6,039 nucleotides of DNA from Phycisphaerae bacterium (GTDB lineage Bacteria; Planctomycetota; Phycisphaerae; UBA1845; Fen-1342). Shown here piece after piece: positions 1-5,888 of the stretch. The stretch spans positions 1 through 6,039 of the forward strand of contig JAFGRR010000480.1 in the NCBI GenBank assembly GCA_016935035.1. Reading direction: 5' to 3'. Under the pieces are notes generated by a model. The model saw only the letters and a program-made list of their open reading frames with translations. It was not told the DNA's origin and did not search any database. The stretch's first letter is position 1. Each line of letters starts with the position of its first letter. The position numbers were made by a program, and so were the translations under genes.

Positions 1-324
1 CAGTACTACCTTGCCGCTGGCATCGACAAACGCCAGTGTCTCGGCTTCGGTGTGCTGGCACTGTGAGTCGGCGTATTCGGTGAACTGGCGGTACTCACCG
101 GTCTGGAGCATTCGTTCGGCGGAAACACGCACGCCCTGCATCATGCCGAGCGCGGCATCGCGTTTGACCGCCAGCGACGAGTCCTGGATGTTCGCGAGCG
201 TTGTCTCGAAGCTCCGCACGTACAGCTCGTACTGCACGCCGAACAGGACAACCATCGATACGATGAAGAGCCCGAGTGTCGGGATGAAAATGCGTTTGGC
301 GAGACTGGCATTGCGTAGCATCAT
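1..324 (-). CDS. Membrane-anchored sensor protein, N-terminal part (chemoreceptor or sensor-kinase type), cut by the left edge
   Basis: Partial gene; the 108 visible codons run to the window edge without a stop. The start is the ATG at 324, preceded by a strong GGAAAGGGGGTG ribosome site and overlapping the hydrogenase small-subunit stop as ATGA, so translation is probably coupled. The protein begins with a short basic stretch (MMLRNASLAKR) followed by one hydrophobic segment at about residues 12-31, best read as a signal anchor. After that come a helical stretch rich in charged residues (about 32-75) and, near the edge, LAFVDASGKVVL, a pattern like the strand-turn-strand of extracytoplasmic Cache-type sensor domains. 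This layout is typical of methyl-accepting chemotaxis proteins, sensor kinases and diguanylate cyclases. The output domain lies outside the window, so the class is not settled. Being last in a hydrogenase operon suggests a link to H2 or redox status, which is inference. Confidence 0.7.
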   Translation of the reverse strand, partial: MMLRNASLAKRIFIPTLGLFIVSMVVLFGVQYELYVRSFETTLANIQDSSLAVKRDAALGMMQGVRVSAERMLQTGEYRQFTEYADSQCQHTEAETLAFVDASGKVVL

Positions 325-1283
325 GAGGCACCCCCTTTCCGATCCTGCTCATTGTAGGCGACGGCATGGTGTTTCTCGCCTTTGCGGTAGAACGAAAACG
401 CCTGCTGCCGCGCAAATCCCGGGCTGGTGCAGCCGAGGCACGGCGCGCCGGCCCTGATACACCAGTTCACACCGCCGTTCCACTGGCGCTGAGGACAGTT
501 GGTGTGGCTGAGCGGCCCGAGACAGCCGAGCTTGAAGAGGCAACCCTCGTCGCCAAAGTGCTCCGCGAACTCCTGCTTCTGCCAGTAGTGAAATCGCGGA
601 CAGTCATCGTGGACAGAGTTCTTGTAGAACATGTCAGGCGTAAACAGCTCGCTGTTCACGTCCGGGTAGCCCTTGGAGGCCGCGTATGCCAGTGTGCCGA
701 CGATTGACTGCGGATGCACCGGGCAACCGGGACAGTTGACGAGCCTCTGGCGTGGTTCGATACCGCACGATTGCATGAATTCGCCGACCCCGGCCGCCCC
801 GGTCTCGTTGCCCTCGCCGGCCGGAATGCCGCCAAACGCGGCGCAGGAACCGGCCGCGATGACCAGGTCGGCGCGGCGTAGCGCGTCAGGCAGTATCGTC
901 GTCAGGGGGCGACCACCCAACTCGCACGCGGCGGCCATCTTGGTCGGGATCGAGCCCTCCACCACCAGGAAGTATCCGCCGGTCTGAATGGCTTTCTGGA
1001 TGGTGTCGATCGCCTGCGAGCCCTGCGTTGCCGAGATCGTGGGGTGATATACCAGCGACATGAACTCGGTCAGCAGTTCGAGCGGCCCCGGGTCCTCGCT
1101 GTTCAAGAGCGAGACGGAGCACCCGCTGCACGACTGTCCCTGCAACCACAGGACGCGTTTCTGACCGCTGAAGATGCGTTGCAACCCGTCGGCCAGAGCC
1201 GGCGCCGCGGCCCGACCCAGACCGAATCCCGCAGCGAGCACCGTGCCCATCCGCAGGAACTCACGTCGTGAATAGTTCGCCAT
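321..1283 (-). CDS. Periplasmic [NiFe]-hydrogenase small subunit (iron-sulfur, Tat-exported)
   Basis: Electron-transfer subunit of a group 1 [NiFe]-hydrogenase, 320 aa. It starts at ATG 1283 behind GGAAGG. Residues 5-11 (SRREFLR) are a twin-arginine motif, followed by a hydrophobic stretch and APALA at 27-31, a likely cleavage site, so the folded pair should go to the periplasm. Proximal cluster ligands are C52, C55, C147 (GSCA) and C187 (PGCP). Distal cluster ligands are H225, C228, C248 and C254. Medial ligands are C263, C282 and C285, with a further C275 where Desulfovibrio enzymes have Pro, suggesting [4Fe-4S] rather than [3Fe-4S]. The two extra proximal Cys of O2-tolerant enzymes are absent (G54 and A155 in those places), but there is an unusual C184. 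After C285 only about 35 polar residues follow and there is no C-terminal membrane helix, so it is not anchored like HyaA. It lies 49 bases after the large subunit and overlaps the sensor gene by 4 bases. Confidence 0.96.
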   Translation of the reverse strand: MANYSRREFLRMGTVLAAGFGLGRAAAPALADGLQRIFSGQKRVLWLQGQSCSGCSVSLLNSEDPGPLELLTEFMSLVYHPTISATQGSQAIDTIQKAIQTGGYFLVVEGSIPTKMAAACELGGRPLTTILPDALRRADLVIAAGSCAAFGGIPAGEGNETGAAGVGEFMQSCGIEPRQRLVNCPGCPVHPQSIVGTLAYAASKGYPDVNSELFTPDMFYKNSVHDDCPRFHYWQKQEFAEHFGDEGCLFKLGCLGPLSHTNCPQRQWNGGVNWCIRAGAPCLGCTSPGFARQQAFSFYRKGEKHHAVAYNEQDRKGGAS

Positions 1284-1332
1284 GGTGTTACCTTCCTTCG
1301 GCCCACCCGCGACATCGCGGGGTCTGCTTCAA

Positions 1333-2865
1333 TCAGTGCACCGCGCAGGCCAGGCACGGATCGAATGAACGGACGATCCGTCCAATTTCGATCGGTTGCT
1401 CCGGATTCTGCAAGAGCGCCCCTTCCAAAGCTGTTTCGACGGGACCAGGCTGACCTTGACCATCGCGTGGTGAGCAGTTCCATGTAGTGGGCACCACACA
1501 CTGGTAGCGTGCGATGCGGTAGTCCTCGATGGTAAGCCAGTGGCCCAGCGCACCGCGCGGAGCCTCCGTCAAGCCGTAGCCCTCGCCGCGCTCGCACAGA
1601 TCGAAGTCGCACGTCGCCGGCGCGTCCAGCTCGATTGCGTCGAGCCAGCGCGACGCCTGGGCCGCAATCCAGCGGCACTCCAACCCGCGGGCCACGTGCC
1701 GCCCCAGCACGGAAAACAGCTTGTTCACCGGCAGCTTCAGCGAGCCGATGACCGCGTCCACCTCCCGCTTGATCCAGGTTTCCTTGGGATTCATGTAGTT
1801 GGCGACGACGCGCGCCAGCGGCCCGACCTCCATCACGCGCCCCCGGTAGCGCGGTGCCTTGAGCCAACTGTACGCGCCACTCCGTTCTGGCTCGGGCTCC
1901 GTGATTCCCTCGCTCGGATGCCGCGGCGTGCCGCTTGCATAGCGCGAGCACGCCACGTCCTCGCTGATGTTGCGCGGCTCCAGCGCCTCCCACTTGCCAT
2001 CTATGACAACGCCCGGCGGGATCAACTTCTCACCGCTGTCGTTGAGCTCGAAGACGCCGTAGCAGAGGTAGTTGCCGCAACCGTGTCCGATGTCGAAGTA
2101 ACTGGGAAACTCCTGGGCAACCTCAAGCAGGTCGGGGATGTACACGGACTCGACAAACTCCGCGACGCGTTTGAGCCGCGCGCGGTAGGTCAGCACGCGT
2201 TCCAGCGTCGGCACCTGCGTCACGCCGCCCGGGATGAGCGCCGTGCTGTGCGGCAGTCGTGCTCCGAAGACGGCGCCCATCTCGTGACATATGCGGCGCA
2301 TATCCAACGCCTCGACATAGTGGCCGAGCAGTGCGACGTTTCGATCGTCACTCTTGACGTAATCGGCCTCGTAGCGCGGCAGGAACGGGGCCGCGGCGAA
2401 GGCGTCCTCGCGCGACAGTGCGCTTTCAACCCAGGCTTTCACCGCCCGCAACGCGCGATCGGCGCCCGTGTATTTCAGGATCGCCGTCACGTCTACGAAG
2501 TCGAGCGCTGCCAGGTGGTAAAAGTGCAGGATGTGTGATTGCAGATAGTTCGCCGCGAAGATCAGGTTTTGCAGCAGACGCCCGTTGTGGTTCGGCCTGA
2601 TGCCGTAGGCCATCTCCTGCGCGCGCACGGATGCGATGCCGTGCGAAACCGGGCACACGCCACAAATCCGCTGCGTGATCTGCTGCGCGTCCATCGGATC
2701 GCGGCCTTGCAGGATTCGCTCGAAGCCGCGGAACATCTCGCCCGCGCAGCGCGCGATGGTGACGCGATGGCCGGCGTTTTCTTCCGCCAGCGGTTCGGTC
2801 TCGGTGTGAACGGCCAGGTGCCCCTCGATGCGCGTGAGGGGACTCACGGTGACGCTGCTGCTCAT
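1333..2865 (-). CDS. [NiFe]-hydrogenase large (catalytic) subunit lacking the C-terminal propeptide
   Basis: Catalytic subunit that splits or forms H2 at a Ni-Fe(CN)2CO site; 510 aa from ATG 2865. Family marks in order: PLTRIEGHL (residues 9-17), the L1 motif RICGVCPVSH with Ni ligands C68 and C71 and conserved H75, HFYHLAALD around residue 118, KAPRYRGRVMEVGPLAR in the second half, and the L2 motif DPCLACAVH at the very C-terminus with Ni ligands C504 and C507. The TGA stop follows directly after H510. In most families a 15-30 residue tail follows this His and is cut off by a maturation protease; here it is missing. There is no signal peptide, as expected for a subunit carried out by the Tat signal of its partner. 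The start is set by AGGGAG 7 bases upstream; an in-frame GTG at 2913 would add 16 unconserved residues. It is first in the operon, whereas group 1 operons usually place the small subunit first. Confidence 0.96.
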   Translation of the reverse strand: MSSSVTVSPLTRIEGHLAVHTETEPLAEENAGHRVTIARCAGEMFRGFERILQGRDPMDAQQITQRICGVCPVSHGIASVRAQEMAYGIRPNHNGRLLQNLIFAANYLQSHILHFYHLAALDFVDVTAILKYTGADRALRAVKAWVESALSREDAFAAAPFLPRYEADYVKSDDRNVALLGHYVEALDMRRICHEMGAVFGARLPHSTALIPGGVTQVPTLERVLTYRARLKRVAEFVESVYIPDLLEVAQEFPSYFDIGHGCGNYLCYGVFELNDSGEKLIPPGVVIDGKWEALEPRNISEDVACSRYASGTPRHPSEGITEPEPERSGAYSWLKAPRYRGRVMEVGPLARVVANYMNPKETWIKREVDAVIGSLKLPVNKLFSVLGRHVARGLECRWIAAQASRWLDAIELDAPATCDFDLCERGEGYGLTEAPRGALGHWLTIEDYRIARYQCVVPTTWNCSPRDGQGQPGPVETALEGALLQNPEQPIEIGRIVRSFDPCLACAVH

Positions 2866-3180
2866 GGCGCAACTCCCTAAGCCCGGCGTAAATCGCCGCG
2901 CGCTTTGTGTCACTCGGCGTGCCGTGATGTTCCGATGAACATCATTCGGCGTAGCTGTCCGTCATCACGGACAACCCGCTTGAGTTCATCGCGTTCTCGT
3001 TCTCGCTCACAGGGTGGCCAGACAGTCGGTCATGCCCGATGGCGGGATACGGGAGCCCACCGAGTCCACATCGCACTCAGTCAGCAGCGCGAGCGACCCG
3101 TGCTCGGTCTCCGGCTGCAACGGAGACTCGCACACTAGCGCTGTAATCGCCCCCTTCGACCCCGGGCTTTAACTCTAGGA
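2866..3180 (-). promoter_or_regulatory. Presumed promoter and structured leader of the hydrogenase operon
   Basis: No convincing gene. On either strand it contains several perfect short hairpins: CGGCG/CGCCG (2884-2888 with 2894-2898, 5-base loop); TGATGTTC/GAACATCA (2925-2932 with 2937-2944, loop CGAT), extended by GCCG/CGGC at 2921-2924 and 2947-2950 across a 2-base bulge; TGTCCGT/ACGGACA (2956-2962 with 2967-2973, loop CATC); CGAGC/GCTCG (3090-3094 with 3102-3106); and GTCTCCG/CGGAGAC (3107-3113 with 3121-3127). None is followed by a T-run in the minus direction, so they do not look like intrinsic terminators. I found no clear -35/-10 or sigma-54 -24/-12 pair. The promoter role is inferred from position only. 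Confidence 0.4.
2873..2878 (-). promoter_or_regulatory. Ribosome binding site of the hydrogenase large subunit
   Basis: AGGGAG on the minus strand, 7 bases before ATG 2865. It decides the start in favour of ATG 2865 over the upstream in-frame GTG at 2913, which has no comparable purine-rich site. Confidence 0.7.
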
Positions 3181-3439
3181 GAAAAACGGGGGTGGCGCAG
3201 GTACGGAATACCCAACTCAAGCGTAAGCCTAGACAACGGTATCACCAGTGGCCAGTATGCAAAGCAACAGCAGTCTGGAAACGCCAGTGCTCGAAAACCA
3301 CGCCATTTAAGCTGTAAACGCGTGCCGACACGCTACACCGCGTATGGCGCTGGGTATGCTAATCAAGAGTAGTAACGCACCCTTCGCGCCGCCACGCGTT
3401 TGATGGACTCTTCCCTCAACATGGATGCTGTCGTTGCGC

Positions 3440-3508
3440 GAACGCACTAGTGCCCAGCGTATTTGCTGGCCAACGGAATACACTCGATCTAGTGTACTGC
3501 GGGCGTTC
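3440..3508. other. Possible three-way-junction fold with an 18-base near-palindrome
   Basis: An outer stem GAACGC (3440-3445) with GCGTTC (3503-3508) encloses two hairpins: CCAGC/GCTGG (3454-3458 with 3465-3469) and TACACT/AGTGTA (3479-3484 with 3491-3496, centre GATC). The second is also an operator-like near-palindrome in double-stranded DNA. It could be RNA structure, a protein-binding site or chance. It lacks the GTTRRRY core of an integron attC site. Confidence 0.25.
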
Positions 3509-3548
3509 AATACCAGGCAGGTGTCTGAAACCTATCCCAGAACCGAGC

Positions 3549-3628
3549 AGAGCCGCGCCCGTCAGGGAGCGCCTGCCGGAGAAACCGACCCGTTCGCGGG
3601 ACAACCGCTCCCTCAGGGTCGCGGCTCT
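3549..3628. repeat. Long inverted repeat (REP-like), with a nested hairpin
   Basis: Arms 3549-3571 and 3606-3628 are 23 bases each and match as reverse complements at 20 of 23 positions; C3548-G3629 adds one more pair. Each arm contains AGAGCCGCG and AGGGAGCG. The 34-base spacer holds a nested CCCG-TTCG-CGGG hairpin (3589-3600). It lies 18 bases past the stop of the esterase gene and could stop or protect its transcript, although no T-run follows. Short translations of this kind of sequence (RSLRVAAL, ALPDGRGS) recur, as I remember, in planctomycete genomes as dispersed intergenic repeats; this attribution is from memory and untested. Confidence 0.65.
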
Positions 3629-3646
3629 GATCGAAGAAGATAGCTT

Positions 3647-5650
3647 TTACTCGCCCTTCTTCTCCCACCAGTGCTGCGAGCTGAACGACGACGCCGGCAG
3701 ACCGGCCTTGTTCGCCAGACACGACTCATCCGTCGCGCCCCAAGCGTACCGAACGTCCGTGGGCTCCTTCACGTCAGCACTGGACAGAACCAATGTCTCG
3801 CCGTCGATCCGCGCTTCGGCCGGCACAAACTTGCCGTCCGCGCCGGCGATCTCGAAGTGTTCGAGCTTGCCGGTCGCGACCAAGCCGCCACCAGCATGGT
3901 CGAACAGCACACGAACGTTGCCGTCCTCGATCTTCAGTTCCTTGTATAGCGGGCCGGAGCAGATGAGGTTCTCGCGGCCATATGTCTTCGCCAGCGCCCA
4001 CAGCGCCAACCGGTGGCCGACATCCTGCTTGTTACGCGGATGAATGTCGCGCGGGTTACCGATGTCCAGCGTTACGGCCATGCCGGTGAGCGGAGTGGAC
4101 ATCGCCATGCGCTGGGCATCGCGCAGCTCGCCCGCCTGTCCCGTGTCGTCACCGTAGGCAAACGGGGCAATCTGGACGTAGTAGAACGCGAACTTCTCCA
4201 TCGTCGGCGGCCACTTCGAGCGCCAATCCTGGATCATCGCCGGGAAGAGCTTGCGATACTGCGCCGCGCGCGGCCGATTGGATTCACCCTGGTACCAAAT
4301 CACGCCGCGGATGCCATAGGGCACCAGCGGGTTAATCATGCCGTTGAAGAGCACGGTCGGCAGGTTGACGTGCAGCTTGCTGCCCTGCGGCCAGGCGGGC
4401 AGCTTGTCCAGCGGAGCGCCAACGTGATAGCGCCAGTTGCCGGCCAGTGAAATGGCAACCTCCGGGCCGATGCCCGCCGGATACAGACGCAGGTCCGGCG
4501 CCGCCCCGGTCAATCCGCCGGCGCCGAGCGTATCAAGCACGCGAATTGCGATGACGTTCGCTCCGCCGTGAACCGCCGCGGGTGGCACATTGTACTTGCG
4601 GGGCATGTTCCAATAGCCCGGCTGTTCCGTGCCGCCGATCTTCACGCCGTTGAACCACGTTGTGTCCATGTCGTCGATCGAGCCCAGCTCGACGACCAGT
4701 TCGATGCCGGCCCAGTCTTCGGGCAAGGTGACGCTTCGCCGGAACCAGACCGTGCCATCGAAGCCGTCGAGTCCCTGAGTCTCCCACGCGCCGGGCACGG
4801 TGACCTCCGTCCACGCGGCATCGTCCAACTCGGCTTTCATCCAGCCGTCGGCACCACTGCCCGGGTCGGCTGAGTCGAGATTCGTCCACCAGTCGGCGAC
4901 GGCGCGGTTGTAGTCGGCATCGAGCGTGCCGGGTTGTTTGCGCTCCTGTGCGAGCTGGTCGAGCGTGTCGTTGAAATCGCCCAGCCCGCGCAGCCCCTCG
5001 GTGCTGGTCCACGACTCGGCCACCGTCCCGCCCCAGGTAGCGTCGATCAGGCCGATCGGCACATTCAGTTCGCGGTGCAGCTCGTTGCCGAAGAGGTACC
5101 CGATGGCGCTGAAGCTCCGCACGCTGTCGGGCGTGCACTCGAGCCAAGTACCCTCACAATCAGGCTGCGGCGCGACGTTGAACGTGTTTTTCAACTGGAA
5201 CAGGCGGATCTTCGGGTTGTTGGCCTGCGCCAGCTCCTGGTCGCCGTTGTCCACGCCCGACGCGAACGACCACTCCATGTTGGACTGGCCAGAGCACAGC
5301 CAGACCTCTCCGATCATGACGTCGGAAATTGTGACCTTGTTCTTGGCGAGGTACGTAATGTCATACGGTCCGCCGGCCTTTGGCGTCCGCACCGGGAGAC
5401 TCCACCGGCCATCTGGACCAGCCACGGCCATCAGCTTCAGGTCGGCCCAGCCGACCTTTATGCGGATAAACTCGCGCGGCGCCGCCCAGCCCCACAGCAC
5501 AATGTCCGCCTCTTGCTGAAGGACCATTTTGTCGCTGAAGATCGCCGGCAAGCGAACATCCGCGCTGGCGGCTGCAATCTGCCACAGCGTGAACAGCGCC
5601 AAAATACCGGCCATGACTGACGAACGGGCAAACCTGGTGTTCCCTGACAC
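3647..5650 (-). CDS. Secreted sialate O-acetylesterase-family protein (SASA, SGNH-type)
   Basis: Carbohydrate esterase expected to remove O-acetyl groups from sialic acid or, in environmental bacteria, from polysaccharides such as acetylated xylan. 667 aa from GTG 5650, chosen because AAGGAG lies 8 bases upstream; GTG 5659 overlaps that site and an ATG at residue 13 is also possible. A signal peptide is evident (basic RFAR, hydrophobic segment, then ASA|DV near residue 31). Motifs in order: CSGQSNMEW with the likely nucleophile S123; ATWGGT (about 204-209); YQGESN (453-458); and DIHPRNKQDVG, with D535 and H537 completing the triad. Residues about 250-390 form an insertion resembling a galactose-binding jelly roll, including WFRRSVTLP and WFNGVKIGG, as in many large members of the family. 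The protein is complete. It is transcribed away from the mutarotase gene at 5889, suggesting joint use in glycan breakdown. The true substrate cannot be read from sequence. Confidence 0.93.
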   Translation of the reverse strand: MSGNTRFARSSVMAGILALFTLWQIAAASADVRLPAIFSDKMVLQQEADIVLWGWAAPREFIRIKVGWADLKLMAVAGPDGRWSLPVRTPKAGGPYDITYLAKNKVTISDVMIGEVWLCSGQSNMEWSFASGVDNGDQELAQANNPKIRLFQLKNTFNVAPQPDCEGTWLECTPDSVRSFSAIGYLFGNELHRELNVPIGLIDATWGGTVAESWTSTEGLRGLGDFNDTLDQLAQERKQPGTLDADYNRAVADWWTNLDSADPGSGADGWMKAELDDAAWTEVTVPGAWETQGLDGFDGTVWFRRSVTLPEDWAGIELVVELGSIDDMDTTWFNGVKIGGTEQPGYWNMPRKYNVPPAAVHGGANVIAIRVLDTLGAGGLTGAAPDLRLYPAGIGPEVAISLAGNWRYHVGAPLDKLPAWPQGSKLHVNLPTVLFNGMINPLVPYGIRGVIWYQGESNRPRAAQYRKLFPAMIQDWRSKWPPTMEKFAFYYVQIAPFAYGDDTGQAGELRDAQRMAMSTPLTGMAVTLDIGNPRDIHPRNKQDVGHRLALWALAKTYGRENLICSGPLYKELKIEDGNVRVLFDHAGGGLVATGKLEHFEIAGADGKFVPAEARIDGETLVLSSADVKEPTDVRYAWGATDESCLANKAGLPASSFSSQHWWEKKGE

Positions 5651-5658
5651 TGGCAGCA

Positions 5659-5664
5659 CTCCTT
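5659..5664 (-). promoter_or_regulatory. Ribosome binding site of the acetylesterase gene
   Basis: AAGGAG on the minus strand, 8 bases before GTG 5650. It overlaps the in-frame GTG at 5657-5659, which argues against that earlier start. Confidence 0.65.
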
Positions 5665-5874
5665 CATGGGTTGGCGGCTACACATCCGTTCCCGAGATTC
5701 TAACCAATCCTCGCCGACGGCAGTAGCACCCCGCGCCGCTACGTGTCCATCGCTGAACAGCGACCCTGAATCGCCGGCCGAACCTCGTCCATGAACTGGA
5801 CACACGACCATGCCGCCGGTAAACCAGCGGTGGCTTTCGACACGACCTCGACCGCCGAGGTCACCCAGCGTATC

Positions 5875-5882
5875 AAGGAGGT
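5875..5882 (+). promoter_or_regulatory. Strong ribosome binding site of the mutarotase gene
   Basis: AAGGAGGT, a full match to the anti-Shine-Dalgarno sequence, 6 bases before ATG 5889. It fixes the start of a gene that is cut by the window edge. Confidence 0.8.
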
Positions 5883-5888
5883 TACGAT

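Larger units (their letters stand above)
3181..3646. other. Intergenic region without a recognisable gene
   Basis: Reading frames here are short on both strands and show no family motif or well-placed ribosome site. The region appears less GC-rich than the flanking genes. It contains a small GCGTG/CACGC hairpin (3320-3333), an 18-base near-palindrome centred on GATC (3479-3496), a possible three-way-junction fold (3440-3508) and the strong inverted repeat at 3549-3628. I saw no tRNA-like cloverleaf, CRISPR repeat or transposase remnant. Confidence 0.5.
5651..5888. promoter_or_regulatory. Divergent control region between the esterase and mutarotase genes
   Basis: About 240 bases that must hold promoters for both directions. 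On the minus strand TAGAAT (5697-5702) is a possible -10 box for the esterase, without a good -35. Palindromic elements are GTGTCCA (5743-5749) with TGGACAC (5797-5803), CGCTG-AA-CAGCG (5751-5762), GTCCA/TGGAC (5787-5801), a GCCGCCG/CGGTGGC stem with one G-T pair (5812-5818 with 5828-5834), and GACCTCG/CGAGGTC (5844-5850 with 5856-5862). One or more could be operators; the last lies just before the mutarotase ribosome site. Confidence 0.35.

Noticed and set aside
321..1283. O2-tolerant membrane-bound hydrogenase (group 1d type)
   Set aside because: The two supernumerary proximal Cys and the C-terminal membrane helix are absent, and no cytochrome b gene follows.
1284..1335. TGA at the end of the large subunit as selenocysteine or readthrough giving a propeptide
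   Set aside because: The Sec of [NiFeSe] enzymes replaces the first Cys of the L2 motif, which is a normal Cys here. The 14 codons after TGA (LKQTPRCRGWAEGR, then TAA) do not resemble known hydrogenase tails, and they contain the small-subunit ribosome site.
1540..2538. Plus-strand open frame of 332 codons opposite the large subunit
   Set aside because: It is antisense to a certain hydrogenase gene, arises from GC-rich codon bias, and is rich in Arg, Ala and Val without any domain.
2866..2913. Longer large subunit starting at GTG 2913
   Set aside because: The extra 16 residues match nothing in the family, the family normally begins near the RIEGH motif, and ATG 2865 has a good ribosome site.
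2900..3060. Sigma-54 promoter (-24/-12) for the hydrogenase operon
   Set aside because: The nearest matches, CGGCACG and CTGGCCAC on the minus strand, lack a GC-containing -12 element at the right distance.
2910..3135. Chain of small minus-strand ORFs (42, 22 and 11 codons) overlapping each other and an upstream GTG of the large subunit through GTGA/ATGA
   Set aside because: Any TGA preceded by A, G or T creates such an overlap, so the chain is expected by chance. None has a family motif or a well-spaced ribosome site, and hairpins cover the same bases.
3440..3508. Integron attC site or tRNA
   Set aside because: No GTTRRRY/RYYYAAC core, no acceptor stem of 7 pairs and no conserved T-loop sequence.
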